The notes below the pieces were generated by a model. It ran no database searches. It saw nothing but the letters and a program-made list of their open reading frames with translations, and was not told the DNA's origin. A stretch of DNA of 64,000 nucleotides from Anaerolineae bacterium (GTDB lineage: Bacteria > Chloroflexota > Anaerolineae > 4572-78 > J111), in NCBI GenBank assembly GCA_023151115.1, contig JAKLJP010000034.1, positions 19,350 through 83,349 of the forward strand, given 5' to 3'. The translations under genes and the position numbers were made by a program. Shown here one piece after another: positions 24,075 to 33,289 of this stretch. Position 1 is the stretch's first letter, and every line of letters begins with the position of its first letter.

Positions 24075-26342
24075 CTACTGATTACTGACAACTATTTTCA
24101 ATGAAGTATAAGTCAAACTGATCTCATTGTCCACCACATCCACCCAGGCGGTCCCACCGCCGTCGGCCAGCTCGCCAAAGAGCATGGCTTCGGCCAGGGG
24201 TTTGCGTAGCTTGTCGTCAATCAGGCGCGACATAGGCCGCGCGCCAAAATCTTTGTGATAGCCGTGTTGAGCCAGCCAGTTCCGGGCGGCTTCGCTTAGC
24301 TCCAGGCTGATCTGCTTGGGTCGTAGGGCGGCCCTTAGCTCGTTGACCTGCTTATCCACAATTTGTTTGATCGTTTCGGTGGAGAGGGTATCAAAGCGAA
24401 CCACCGCATCCAGCCGATTGCGAAATTCGGGGCTGAATAGGTGCTCCAACGGCTTTTTAGCCGGGTCGCCGGCGGTGGCTGGGGCAAAACCCATCGGCTG
24501 AGCGGTCAATTCCCTGGCCCCGGCGTTGGTGGTCATAATCAGAATAACGTTGCGAAAATCGGCCCGGCGGCCGGTGTTGTCGGTCAGTGTGGCGTGATCC
24601 ATTACCTGCAGCAAAATATTAAACAGGTCGGGATGAGCCTTCTCGATTTCGTCGAGCAGCACCACCGAGTAGGGATGGCGGCGGACGGCATCGGTCAGCA
24701 AGCCGCCTTGGTCAAAGCCGACATAACCGGGGGGGGCGCCAATCAGGCGGCTAACGGTGTGCTTTTCGGAATATTCGCTCATATCGTAGCGCAGCAGTTC
24801 CACCCCCAGCGAGCGGCTCAACACGCGGGCCAGTTCAGTCTTGCCGACGCCGGTCGGCCCAAAAAAAAGGAACGAACCCACTGGCTTGTCGGGCAGGCGC
24901 AGGCCGGCCCGCGACAGGCGAATGGCGGCGACGATGGCTTCAATCGCCCCGGCCTGGCCGAAGATGTACTGACGCAGGGTGCTGTCCAGGTGTTTCAGGC
25001 GGGTGCGGTCGTCGCCGGAAACGCTTTCGGCGGGGACGCGGGCCATGGCTGCCACCACTGCCTCGACTTCAGGCCGGTCCAGCACCTCCTTGCGGGCTGC
25101 GACGGGCTGGATGCGCTGGCGCGCCCCGGCTTCGTCCAAGACATCAATGGCCTTGTCGGGCAGGAAGCGGTCGTTAATATGTTTGGCGGCCAGTTCGGCG
25201 GCAGCCCGGATGGCCGCGTCGGTGTAGCTGATCTCGTGATGTTCCTCAAAGCGAGGTTTCAAGCCGGTCAGGATTTGGACCGTTTCCTCAACCGATGGCT
25301 CGAGGATGTCAATTTTTTGAAAGCGCCGGGCCAGGCCGCGATCTTTCTCCAGGGCTTTGTACTCTTCGTGGGTGGTCGAGCCGATACAGCGTAATTCGCC
25401 GCTGGCCAGGACTGGCTTGAGCAGGCTGGAGGCATCCACCGAGCCGCCGCTGGTGGCCCCCGCGCCGACAACAGTGTGGATTTCGTCAATAAACAGAATG
25501 GAGCGAGGTTTATCTTGCAGCGCCCGCAGCACCCCTTTAACCCGCTCTTCAAACTGGCCGCGAAACTTGGTCCCGGCCAGCAGCAGGCCTATATCCAAAG
25601 CAAAGATGTGGACCTCTTTTAACAGGTCGGGTACCTGGCCTTCGTAAATGCGAGTAGCCAGACCATAGACCATGGCCGTTTTACCTACTCCGGCATCACC
25701 CACCAACAAAGGATTATTCTTGAGCCGGCGACACAAGACCTGGATGGTCCGTTCCAGTTCGGCGGCGCGGCCAATCAGAGGGTCTATCTTGCCGCTGGCG
25801 GCCAGCTCCACCAAGTCGGTGGTGAAGGCGGCCAAGGGGTCTTTGACCCGCTCGCCGGCTTCCTCGTCTTCATCGGCCATCTCGGTGGGGACCGCCTCTT
25901 CGCGGCTGATCCCGTGCGAGATGTAATTCAACACGTCGAGCCGGGTGACGCCCTGCTGCTCCAGCAGGTAGCGAGCCTGCGAGTCCGGTTCTTCCAGCAG
26001 CGCGGCCAGTACATCGCCGCTTTCAAGCTGCGACTGGCTGGCCGATTGGGCGTGCCAGACCGCCCGCGACAGCACCCGCCGGAAGCCCAGCGTTTCTTCA
26101 GGCTCCAGGTGCAGCTTTTCGGGCAGTTGTTCCATATTTTTGTTCAGGTAGGCGTTCAACTCTTGGCGCAGCCGTTTCAAATCTGCGCCACAGGCCGTCA
26201 GGATTTCGCTGGCCCTGGCTTCCTGGGTCAAGGCCAGCAGCAGATGTTCCAGGGTGACATATTCGTGGCGGCGCTGGCGGGCCTCGGCCATGGCGTTGAT
26301 CAAGCTTTGGTGTAAAGTTTCAGGGATAATCGGTGTGCTCAT
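24075..26342 (-). CDS. clpA: ATP-dependent Clp protease ATPase subunit ClpA
   Basis: 755-residue AAA+ unfoldase that works with ClpP. An N-domain of two Clp_N repeats (1-145) precedes AAA module 1 with Walker A GDAGVGKT (215-222). AAA module 2 has GPTGVGKT and [21 protein letters not shown] segment sits where ClpA/ClpX carry the ClpP-docking loop. The middle coiled-coil insertion of ClpB is absent, which favours ClpA. The last residues (LKIVVSNQ) are encoded by an intergenic repeat. It overlaps clpS as ATGA. Confidence 0.95.
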   Translation of the reverse strand: MSTPIIPETLHQSLINAMAEARQRRHEYVTLEHLLLALTQEARASEILTACGADLKRLRQELNAYLNKNMEQLPEKLHLEPEETLGFRRVLSRAVWHAQSASQSQLESGDVLAALLEEPDSQARYLLEQQGVTRLDVLNYISHGISREEAVPTEMADEDEEAGERVKDPLAAFTTDLVELAASGKIDPLIGRAAELERTIQVLCRRLKNNPLLVGDAGVGKTAMVYGLATRIYEGQVPDLLKEVHIFALDIGLLLAGTKFRGQFEERVKGVLRALQDKPRSILFIDEIHTVVGAGATSGGSVDASSLLKPVLASGELRCIGSTTHEEYKALEKDRGLARRFQKIDILEPSVEETVQILTGLKPRFEEHHEISYTDAAIRAAAELAAKHINDRFLPDKAIDVLDEAGARQRIQPVAARKEVLDRPEVEAVVAAMARVPAESVSGDDRTRLKHLDSTLRQYIFGQAGAIEAIVAAIRLSRAGLRLPDKPVGSFLFFGPTGVGKTELARVLSRSLGVELLRYDMSEYSEKHTVSRLIGAPPGYVGFDQGGLLTDAVRRHPYSVVLLDEIEKAHPDLFNILLQVMDHATLTDNTGRRADFRNVILIMTTNAGARELTAQPMGFAPATAGDPAKKPLEHLFSPEFRNRLDAVVRFDTLSTETIKQIVDKQVNELRAALRPKQISLELSEAARNWLAQHGYHKDFGARPMSRLIDDKLRKPLAEAMLFGELADGGGTAWVDVVDNEISLTYTSLKIVVSNQ

Positions 26343-26659
26343 TCCGGCTCCATGCTACACATTAAAGGAAATTGGGCCTCCTGGGCCAACTGCAACACCC
26401 GCTGCACTTTGGTTTCGGCGATGTCGCGTTGGTAAACGCCCGCAATGCCAATGCCGTTGTGATGCACATCCAGCATAATGCGCACCGCCTCGGCTTCGGA
26501 TTTATGAAAAACGGCAATCAAAACCATCACCACAAATTCCATGGTGGTGTAGTTGTCGTTGTGCAGTAATACTTTGTACAAGCGAGGCTTGTCCACCTTC
26601 TGCTGCTGTTCTTGCTCGGTGGCAATGCCTCCTTCTTCTTCGGGCCAATAGTTAGGCAT
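26339..26659 (-). CDS. clpS: ClpS adaptor of the N-end rule pathway
   Basis: 106 residues. The core YKVLLHNDNYTTMEFVVMVL is the ClpS signature, including the Asn-Asp gate for N-terminal hydrophobic residues. It continues with MLDVHHNGIGIAGVYQRDIA. A disordered Glu/Gln-rich N-terminus of about 25 residues is normal. The gene is upstream of clpA with a 4-nt overlap, so adaptor and unfoldase are made together to degrade N-degron substrates. Starts at MPNYWPEEEG. Confidence 0.95.
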   Translation of the reverse strand: MPNYWPEEEGGIATEQEQQQKVDKPRLYKVLLHNDNYTTMEFVVMVLIAVFHKSEAEAVRIMLDVHHNGIGIAGVYQRDIAETKVQRVLQLAQEAQFPLMCSMEPE

Positions 26660-26687
26660 GGGTGTAATAATTGTGGATTGAATGATG

Positions 26688-26808
26688 AATTGTGAATGAA
26701 AATCGTTAACAATTTATACGGCAAGGGTATCCCTCTGGGACAATTGGCTATTCATACTGCAAGGGCGCTCTGCGCGCCTTTGGCGTCCCTTTGGAACCAT
26801 TCACAATT
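26688..26808. repeat. Inverted repeat (AATTGTGAATG arms)
   Basis: AATTGTGAATG (26688-26698) pairs with CATTCACAATT (26798-26808), with inner GGGACGCC-like and GCGCG palindromic segments. It is in the 5' region of clpS. Together with the leader repeat at 26901 it accounts for the 319-nt gap. Confidence 0.75.
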
Positions 26809-26900
26809 TTTTATTGTATCCGGGGAATAGGGTCGGGTCAAGTAGGCTCTTTGTTAAATTTGCTACCTGTTTAACAACTCGATATTATTACTGAAGTCCC

Positions 26901-26971
26901 AGGGGACGACACCGACGCGAAACATAAAATAGGAGTGCAAAGCTTGCTTTGCACTCCTATTTACGAAGGAG
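26901..26971 (+). repeat. Dispersed leader repeat, copy C
   Basis: CACCGACGCGAA, a perfect palindrome AGGAGTGCAAAG-CTTG-CTTTGCACTCCT (26931-26958), then TATTTACGAAGGAG supplying the ribosome site for the gene at 26979. Confidence 0.85.
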
Positions 26972-26978
26972 AACCTGA

Positions 26979-27995
26979 ATGATTGAACTGGAGGCGCTGC
27001 TGGCGCCGATTCGGGCGCTGCATGAGCGCATCCGCGAGGCGGTGGTGGCTGCCTGCGAGCAAAGCGCCCTGGAAGAAATGGCTCAGGTGGTGCAAGATAC
27101 CACAGGCGACACCATTTTTGCCGTGGACCGGGTGAGCGAGGAACTGCTGCTGGAGTTCTTTGAGCGTGAAATTGCGGTCACCACCCCGTTGGTGTTGATT
27201 GCCGAAGGGCTGCCCGGAGGCCGGGCTATCTTACCCCATGGCGCCGCCGAGAGTGACGCCGTCTGGCGGATTATTATGGACCCGATTGATGGCACGCGCG
27301 GCATTATGTACCAAAAGCGCAGCGCCTGGATTTTGACCGGCGTGGCCCCCAATCGCGGGCCGGCCACCTGTTTGTCTGACATTGAATTGGCGGTGCAGAC
27401 CGAAATCCCGCTGCTCAAGCAGCATCTCAGCGATGTGGTCTGGGCCAAACGCGGCCAGGGCGCGCAGGCCGAGCGGTATAACCGCCTGACCGGCGAGCGC
27501 CGGCCGCTGCGTTTATTACCGTCACGGGCCGGGACCATTGCTCACGGCTACGCCATGCTGGCCCGTTTTTTCCCCGGCGGCCGCGAGGAACTGGCCGCCA
27601 TTGACGAAGAAATTATCCGCGGCGCGCTTGGCCCGGTGCGGCCCGGCAAGGCCCACTGCTTTGAAGACCAATATATTTGCACCGGCGGCCAGTTTTATGA
27701 ACTGATGGCCGGCCACGATCGCTTTGTGGCCGATCTGCGGCCCCTGCTGGAAACAGTGCTGGCCCGGAGCGGTCTGGCCTTGGGCCTGTGCTGCCACCCC
27801 TACGACCTCTGCACGGAACTGATCGCCCGTGAGGCGGGCGTCATCATCACCGACCCGGCCGGCCAGCCCTTGCGTGCTCCGCTCAATGTTGACACAGATG
27901 TAGCATGGGCCGGTTACGCCAACGCCCGCCTCCAGGCCCAAATCGAGCCGCTGCTGCAAGCTGCGCTGCGCCAGCGGGGCTTGCTGGCAGAATAG
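26979..27995 (+). CDS. Inositol-monophosphatase-family phosphatase
   Basis: 338 residues. The metal-binding signature is DPIDGTRG (Asp101, Asp104, Thr106), with an upstream Glu in IAEG (76) and a later [20 protein letters not shown] standing for the WDxA(A)G motif. This places it in the IMPase/FBPase/3'-nucleotidase superfamily. Length is somewhat above the 260-270 residues usual for IMPase, with an insertion around 140-240. Substrate is unknown. The ribosome site is contributed by the mobile leader repeat. Confidence 0.83.
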   Translation: MIELEALLAPIRALHERIREAVVAACEQSALEEMAQVVQDTTGDTIFAVDRVSEELLLEFFEREIAVTTPLVLIAEGLPGGRAILPHGAAESDAVWRIIMDPIDGTRGIMYQKRSAWILTGVAPNRGPATCLSDIELAVQTEIPLLKQHLSDVVWAKRGQGAQAERYNRLTGERRPLRLLPSRAGTIAHGYAMLARFFPGGREELAAIDEEIIRGALGPVRPGKAHCFEDQYICTGGQFYELMAGHDRFVADLRPLLETVLARSGLALGLCCHPYDLCTELIAREAGVIITDPAGQPLRAPLNVDTDVAWAGYANARLQAQIEPLLQAALRQRGLLAE

Positions 27996-28007
27996 AAAAC
28001 TCGGCAG

Positions 28008-28086
28008 ATCCAATTTTCGAGGGGTGAGGCACGCCCACGTACCGAACACCGCCGCACGGGGGCGTGCTGGCCCCTCAAATTTGGAT
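28008..28086. repeat. Inverted repeat (ATCCAATTTTCGAGGGG arms)
   Basis: ATCCAATTTTCGAGGGG pairs with CCCCTCAAATTTGGAT, with GGCACGCCC/GGGCGTGC inside. It lies between converging genes and may serve both as terminator. Confidence 0.8.
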
Positions 28087-28100
28087 TCACTGAGGCTGGA

Positions 28101-28802
28101 TTAATAGGGAAAAGCGGCGGCTAACGCCTGCTGAGTGGCGCTGATGGGCGAGGTCACGGCAATAAAGTAACGGTCGTTGTTCCAGGCCAGACCGTAGGCT
28201 CTATCGGCAAAATCGGGGGCGGCCCATTGAATATAGTTATCTTCGATATAGAGCCGTTCTTTCCATTCGGTCAGGGTGGCGCGCTCTTCCAGCAGTTTTT
28301 TATAATTTTCCAGGTAGCGCCGGGCATTGATATAAGATTTGGCCTCGATCATGACCACCGTTGCCGGGTTGCCAATCGCGTCCAGGTAGGTTCCCCGCAC
28401 CGTATCCGCGCCAACAAAGGGATCTTCAAAGACCATTTCTTTTTTCAAATCAACAAGTTTGAACTCACCCACAGTACGGGGCATGGCGTCTTCCAAAAAT
28501 TTATTGGTCGGCGGGGTGGGCCGGGCTTCGATGCCGTAAGGGGCCGGGTCATCCAGATTGGCCGGGATGACCAGGTTAGCCGGGGTACACAGCCAGAAGC
28601 CAATCGCCAGCAAAATGAGCGAAATCACCATAAAGCGGATTGCCGCCCGGCGCTGCTGAGCCGGCGTTTCCATCGTCGCTACGTCGTCTACCAATTCCGG
28701 GTTGTAACCTTGCGGCGCAATCAACGACTCCAGTTCGGGGTCGGGTGGGCCTTGCGCCGCCTGGAGTTCTGAGTCTTTGGGGCGACCGTTTGTCTCGGGC
28801 AT
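28101..28802 (-). CDS. Single-pass membrane protein of unknown function
   Basis: 233 residues. A hydrophilic N-terminus (about 1-55) precedes one transmembrane helix (FMVISLILLAIGFWLCTPA) and an external domain of about 150 residues. I do not recognise the family. The external part has a regular beta/alpha pattern (LVDLKKEMVFEDPFVGADTV, YLDAIGNPATVVMIEAKSYI). It carries copy D of the leader repeat about 35 nt upstream of its start. It is monocistronic. Confidence 0.7.
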   Translation of the reverse strand: MPETNGRPKDSELQAAQGPPDPELESLIAPQGYNPELVDDVATMETPAQQRRAAIRFMVISLILLAIGFWLCTPANLVIPANLDDPAPYGIEARPTPPTNKFLEDAMPRTVGEFKLVDLKKEMVFEDPFVGADTVRGTYLDAIGNPATVVMIEAKSYINARRYLENYKKLLEERATLTEWKERLYIEDNYIQWAAPDFADRAYGLAWNNDRYFIAVTSPISATQQALAAAFPY

Positions 28803-28834
28803 ACTGCTCTAACCTGTTTTTGTATTCTTAGAAA

Positions 28835-28920
28835 CTGTCTGAAAAGTGCCTGAGATAGGAGTGCAAACCTTGGTTTGCCGGGCAAAGCAAGCCTTGCACT
28901 CCAGCTTTTCAGACAGCCTC
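28835..28920. repeat. Dispersed leader repeat, copy D (degenerate)
   Basis: Outer arms CTGTCTGAAAAG/CTTTTCAGACAG surround AGGAGTGCAAACCTTGG... and ...GCAAGCCTTGCACTCC. The ribosome-site end is not preserved. Confidence 0.75.
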
Positions 28921-28929
28921 TTATAAGTT

Positions 28930-29039
28930 GGTTGCAGATATTTATCTGTAACCCAAATGGGCAGAGTTAACTCTGCTAATTACCCGTTACGGATACACCT
29001 CCGTAACGATCTGAATGGATGAACTTTAATTGGTTCGTC
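28930..29039. repeat. Cluster of four unrelated small hairpins
   Basis: Stem GGTTGCAGAT/ATCTGTAACC with ATTT loop (28930-28953), palindrome GCAGAGTTAACTCTGC (28961-28976), stem CGTTACGGA/TCCGTAACG (28985-29008), and stem GATGAAC/GTTCGTC (29018-29039). There is no gene in 28803-29386; the space is filled by repeats. Confidence 0.75.
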
Positions 29040-29104
29040 TATGAGTCTGGCAGGATTATACTCAAGAATTTGGGGGCAATCAAACCCCGGCAGATGGGGC
29101 AACA

Positions 29105-29242
29105 ACACCAACGTAACTCCTCACTGCACCCTTCGATACGGCCTCCAGGCCGTTCCGGCCTACTCAGGATGCGGTGAGGAGCGTCCTGAGTAGCTGCGGA
29201 ACAACGTGGGGCAGCGTATCGAAGGACGCTGCCTGGTGAGTA
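29105..29242. repeat. Double unit of the CCTTCGATACG/CCTGAGTAG repeat
   Basis: CACCCTTCGATACGGCC..., CCTACTCAGGATGCGGTGAG, then GCGTCCTGAGTAGC... and CGTATCGAAGGACGC. Related to 17343-17415 and 21543-21617. Confidence 0.75.
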
Positions 29243-29313
29243 GTGACACACAACCCCTCAATCGATTTGGCTCAAATGCAAGTTAAGGCGGGGAACAGTA
29301 ATTCAGCAAGTCC

Positions 29314-29352
29314 AGACCTGACAGGTACGCTGCGCGAACGCCTGTCAGGTCT
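29314..29352. repeat. Inverted repeat (AGACCTGACAGGT family), second copy
   Basis: AGACCTGACAGG/CCTGTCAGGTCT. The loop ACGCTGCGCGAA is the reverse complement of the loop at 3504-3516, so the two copies are in opposite orientation. Confidence 0.9.
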
Positions 29353-29386
29353 TCATACTCCAAAAAACAGGTTATTTCTGGGCAGA

Positions 29387-31864
29387 TTAATACATCTGCA
29401 ACGGCGCGGCCCCTTCGGGGGTAAGCAGCAATGACCAGACTTCATCCGCACCAATGGTAACTTCATCGGTGACGCTGCTGCTGCCCGCTTTGGTGGTGAC
29501 TTTATAAGTGCCGGGCTTCAAATCGAGTTTGGGCGCGTCGTCAGGCGAGGTTGTGCCGGCTTCGGCAGCAACTTTGATGACCTGGTCGTTGATGGTAACG
29601 GTCAATTCCTCGGTTGAAAAGTTGACCATATAAATCCGGGCCTGCCCGGCCGGGGGCAGGATACCTGCCTCGGCGGCAGCCGTCGGGTTTTTGCTGGCCA
29701 GAACTACTTCGGTTTCGCCGCCGGAAGGTTGTATGGTCACGGTCAGTTTGCCCTCGGTTCCCTCAAAAGTTAGGCTGGTTGCCTCACCGTTACTGCTGAC
29801 TTCGCCGGCCTGTTCCCAGCCGAGTGGGGGCAGTTCCGTTTGATAGAATTGGACCAGTGTTTCGCTGTCGGAGGGTGAGGTAAAGGTGACCTTGCGGAGG
29901 AAGGGGCTGCCTTCGGACAGGTAGTTGGTATAATCACTGGGCACGGGCAGGCCGTCCTTATCTTCGGCGGTCAGCGAGCCGGGGTCGCCGCTGCCTGAAC
30001 TGTCGCTGGAGTCGGCGCTGCCGAGGGCATAGTTGGTGAAGTTAATCTCAACCTCGGTATTGTTGGCCCCGGCTTCAAAGGCAAAGAAGTTGAGCGAGTA
30101 GTCGCCGTTGCTCGAGCTGCATGAGATAGAGGTGTAGTCGCCTACGTCATCGAGACAGCTTGTGCCTAAGTCCATCAGCTCAAAGGTGGGGCGGTAAAAA
30201 TCGGCTATCGTTTGCAAATCCTGGGCTACGCTGTAAGTAAGTTTATCGCCGGAACGGTTGACCATAATTGCCTCCGGCGGGAAAGGCCAGTCGTTAATGG
30301 TGTAGCCGGGCGCGTCGGCGGCAGGAGTGCTTTCCTCAATGGGTGCTTCGACCACTTCCTCCGCCGGAGCGACCATGCCGCTGACATCTATCATCACCTG
30401 GGTTCCGTCTCCTTTGATCACATCGGGGAACAAGGTGATGGACAGCGTGTCATCACCCTGGCTGAACTCCAGCGAGCCAAAGGTGTCCTCGACAATCGAA
30501 AAATCTTCATCTTCCTGCCAGCCCTGTTCCGGCAGCGTCTGCCGATAAAATTCAGCCACTTCGGTAACTTTTGACGGACTGGTGTAGGTGATTTGGGTGG
30601 CGTCGGCGTCGTAGACCACATCTTGAGCGTCTTCTGGGAAAGGCAGGTCGGGCATGGCCGCGCTGGTTTCGGTCGCAGTGGTCTCGCTGACCTCTTCAGT
30701 GGGGCTGGTCTCCTCGGCTTCGGTCAGGAGATCAGCCTCGAAGGGTTGCAGGACAGCCGTGGTCCCATCGTCGCCGCTAGCCAAACTCAGGGTCAAGGCC
30801 ATCTGTTCCGCCTCGTTGTCAAAGGTCAGAGAGGCTTGGTCAGGGTTGGTAATCGCTCTATCTTCGACCTCGGTCCAGCCTAAATCGGTCATCTCTGCTC
30901 GATAAAAGTCCACCAGCGTGTCAGGGCTGGCCGGCGATTGGAAGCCCAGATAAGGCTGGCTGGCATCAAACTCTACTTTCGTCGCATCGTCCGGGATGGG
31001 CATGTCGAGCGCCAGCGGAATCAGGCTGTACTGCACCGAGGTTTTGTTGTCTTGCGCCGGGGCCAGGCTGATGAAGCTGCTCAATTCCAGGCCGTTCTGG
31101 ATAAATGAGAGGGATTGCATATTGGCATTGTCGGCGCTGGCGCTGTTGGGCCGGGTGTACTCGTGCCAGCCCTGGGCGGCCAGTTCCTGGCGGGTAAACT
31201 CGACCACCTCAGCTACGCTGGAGGGGCTGGTATAGATTAAGGTATTGGGGGCGGCAAAGCCGTCTTCGGCGTCGGCCATTTGGGGCAAGGCGCGCAGGTC
31301 AATATTGCCGTGGTGCATCAGGGAGACCATCGTGCTCCCGTCGCCACTCTGGTTGGCGGTCAGGCTGAGGGCATAGCCTTCTTTGGTAAAGTAGAGGGTG
31401 GCGGTGGCTGTATCTACATAACTCTGGTCGCTCTGTTCCTGCCAGCCCTGCTCGGTCAGCAGTGGGCGGTAAAAGTCAACCACCGCTGTAACCTCGGCCG
31501 GGGTTTGGTACAACAACTGGCCGACGTCAGCCTGGCCGGGGGCCTCGGTTCCCTCCGGCAGCGCCATCTGGCGCAGGTCGAGCAGTTGGGCCAGTTGGCG
31601 CACTGTAGCGGCCTCGGCCACTTCGCCGGAGGTACTGGCGGAATTGTCCGTCTCGGCGGGTTCGGCCTCAACCACCGCTGCTGTGGCTTCCGGCTTATTG
31701 CCGGAAACACTCTCTGTTTTGGCCGGAGTTTCGGCGGGGGTGGGGGCGGGCGGCTCGGTGGCCGGGGGAGCGGCGCTCTCGCTCTGACCTCGGCAAGCGA
31801 GCAAAATCCAGAGCAGCGCAGACAACAGCAGCAGGACAAAGGGTTTGGTTCGTTGGGTGGACAC
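29387..31864 (-). CDS. Large lipoprotein with six repeats of a roughly 90-110 residue module
   Basis: 825 residues. Lipobox LLAC (Cys24), a Pro/Thr/Glu-rich linker, then six diverged copies of a module with the pattern (Y/F)TSPS...(V/L)x(D/E)FYRxxLxxxGWxE followed by LxFxxxxxxLxLxL and an acidic separator. Examples are YTSPSKVTEVAEFYRQTLPE, FTSPSDSETLVQFYQTELPP and YQTPAEVTAVVDFYRPLLTE. The C-terminal 85 residues form a PEGA/DUF4397-like beta domain (ARIYMVNFSTEELTVTINDQ). It is probably a surface-exposed binding protein. Function is unknown and no catalytic residues stand out. Confidence 0.85.
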   Translation of the reverse strand: MSTQRTKPFVLLLLSALLWILLACRGQSESAAPPATEPPAPTPAETPAKTESVSGNKPEATAAVVEAEPAETDNSASTSGEVAEAATVRQLAQLLDLRQMALPEGTEAPGQADVGQLLYQTPAEVTAVVDFYRPLLTEQGWQEQSDQSYVDTATATLYFTKEGYALSLTANQSGDGSTMVSLMHHGNIDLRALPQMADAEDGFAAPNTLIYTSPSSVAEVVEFTRQELAAQGWHEYTRPNSASADNANMQSLSFIQNGLELSSFISLAPAQDNKTSVQYSLIPLALDMPIPDDATKVEFDASQPYLGFQSPASPDTLVDFYRAEMTDLGWTEVEDRAITNPDQASLTFDNEAEQMALTLSLASGDDGTTAVLQPFEADLLTEAEETSPTEEVSETTATETSAAMPDLPFPEDAQDVVYDADATQITYTSPSKVTEVAEFYRQTLPEQGWQEDEDFSIVEDTFGSLEFSQGDDTLSITLFPDVIKGDGTQVMIDVSGMVAPAEEVVEAPIEESTPAADAPGYTINDWPFPPEAIMVNRSGDKLTYSVAQDLQTIADFYRPTFELMDLGTSCLDDVGDYTSISCSSSNGDYSLNFFAFEAGANNTEVEINFTNYALGSADSSDSSGSGDPGSLTAEDKDGLPVPSDYTNYLSEGSPFLRKVTFTSPSDSETLVQFYQTELPPLGWEQAGEVSSNGEATSLTFEGTEGKLTVTIQPSGGETEVVLASKNPTAAAEAGILPPAGQARIYMVNFSTEELTVTINDQVIKVAAEAGTTSPDDAPKLDLKPGTYKVTTKAGSSSVTDEVTIGADEVWSLLLTPEGAAPLQMY

Positions 31865-32013
31865 GGTTTTGTTCTCCTTGTAGCAGTAAATTGATTAATG
31901 ATTGGTGTTACAGCAGACGGGGAGTCTTTTGATGATGGATCAGCGCGGCCAGTTACTTAAAATAGCATACTCGGCAAAGGGGTTTTAAGCAAACCGTTAC
32001 CTCGTTTGGAACG

Positions 32014-32045
32014 ATAAAAAGCCCGGTGTCCTCAACCAGGCTTTA
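32014..32045 (-). terminator. Terminator downstream of the isomerase gene
   Basis: On the minus strand AAAGCCTGG...CCGGGCTTT followed by TTATCG, beyond the stop at 32087. Confidence 0.65.
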
Positions 32046-32086
32046 GATAACTCTCATTTGGTAGATGGGGACTTATGACTTGAACG

Positions 32087-33067
32087 TCACGCCTCAAACC
32101 AGGGCTTGCCGCGCTCGTCGGTGAGGATAAGCTCTCTCAAAAAGCCAACCCCCTTCTCTAATCCTTCGCGTAATGACATCAGGCTATCTTCATGTTCCAT
32201 ACTCAGCACATAATCGTAACCCACCAACCGCAGGGTGCTAACCAAATCTTTCCAGAATTTAACATCATGGCCATAGCCGACGGTGCGAAAAATCCATGAG
32301 CGATTGATTTCGTTGGCATAGGGTTTGGTATCGAGCACACCGTTGACCGGGGTATTGAAGGGGTCAATGATGGTGTCTTTGGCGTGAACGTGGAAAATAG
32401 CCGGGCCGAGGGCGCGGATGGCCGCCAGCGGGTCAATGTTTTGCCAGAAAAGATGGCTGGGATCGAAGTTGGCTCCAATTTCTGGGCCAACGGCGTTGCG
32501 CAGACGAAGCAAAGTCTCAGGATTGTAAACTACAAAGCCAGGGTGCATTTCCAGCGAGATCATATCCACACCGTGGTCGCGGCAGAACTTGACTTCATCC
32601 TGCCAGTAGGGGATGACCTTCTCGTTCCACTGCCACTCCAAAATGCGCAGAAAATCGGGCGGCCAGGGGCAGGTGACCCAGTTGGGATACTTGCTGTCGT
32701 CGCTGTCGCCGGGGCAGCCGGAAAAGGTGACAACTCGCCGCACGCCGATTTTTTCGGCTACTTGCACCGTGTCCCGAAAATCCTGGCGATGCCGCTCGGC
32801 AATGGCCGGGTTGGGATGGAGCGGGTTGCCGTGGCAGCTCAACGCACTGACCTCCAGACCCCGGTCGGCGGCTTTTTTGGCCCACTCCGTCAGTTTTTTC
32901 TCATCGGCCAGCAGTTCGGCCGGTTTGCAGTACGACTCGCCCAACTCGGCCACATAGCCGCCAGACCCAACTTCTACCGCTTGTGCGCCAACCCCGGCAA
33001 TCCAGTCCAGCGCCTTCTCATAAGACAGCAGGGCCTGGAAAACAAAACTAAAAACGCCAACCTTCAT
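32087..33067 (-). CDS. Sugar phosphate isomerase/epimerase (AP-endonuclease-2 TIM barrel)
   Basis: 326 residues from ATG 33067, chosen for its AAGGAG site; the upstream in-frame start adds nine residues. TIM-barrel enzyme with probable divalent-metal ligands in ISLEMHPGF (Glu), NFDPSHLFW (Asp/His), FHVHAKD (His) and LSMEHED (Glu). Such proteins include inosose dehydratases, xylose-isomerase-like epimerases and 3-keto-sugar processing enzymes. It is the second gene of a minus-strand pair with a Gfo/Idh/MocA dehydrogenase, a combination typical of sugar or cyclitol catabolism. Confidence 0.87.
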   Translation of the reverse strand: MKVGVFSFVFQALLSYEKALDWIAGVGAQAVEVGSGGYVAELGESYCKPAELLADEKKLTEWAKKAADRGLEVSALSCHGNPLHPNPAIAERHRQDFRDTVQVAEKIGVRRVVTFSGCPGDSDDSKYPNWVTCPWPPDFLRILEWQWNEKVIPYWQDEVKFCRDHGVDMISLEMHPGFVVYNPETLLRLRNAVGPEIGANFDPSHLFWQNIDPLAAIRALGPAIFHVHAKDTIIDPFNTPVNGVLDTKPYANEINRSWIFRTVGYGHDVKFWKDLVSTLRLVGYDYVLSMEHEDSLMSLREGLEKGVGFLRELILTDERGKPWFEA

Positions 33068-33091
33068 GGGTGTATGTCTCCTTTGACAAGG

Positions 33092-33289
33092 CAACCGCCG
33101 CCGGCTGACCGCTAACCGCCGAACTTAGGCAGTTCCAGGATTTAAATCATCCAAAAATTTAGGCCGACTGATGGGTGAAACGTGATGCGTGATGATTTTT
33201 TGCCTAGAATCATCACGTTTCACGGACTTTGGCTAATTATTTTCTTGGAGTTGCCTTAAGCGGCGGTTAGCCGTCGGCGGTCAGCCGTC
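33092..33289. repeat. Very large nested inverted repeat
   Basis: Outer arms GGCTGACCGCTAACCGCCG and CGGCGGTTAGCCGTCGGCGG, middle AACTTAGGCAG/GTTGCCTTAAG, and inner GTGAAACGTGATG.../...CATCACGTTTCAC. It spans the gap between the dehydrogenase and isomerase genes. Confidence 0.85.

Noticed and set aside
24441..25394. 317-codon open frame antisense to clpA
   Set aside because: Shadow frame in GC-rich coding DNA; low-complexity Gly/Gln/Ala composition, no ribosome site, and clpA is unambiguous.
29039..29251. 70-codon open frame on the minus strand
   Set aside because: Consists almost entirely of dispersed repeat units; no start signal.
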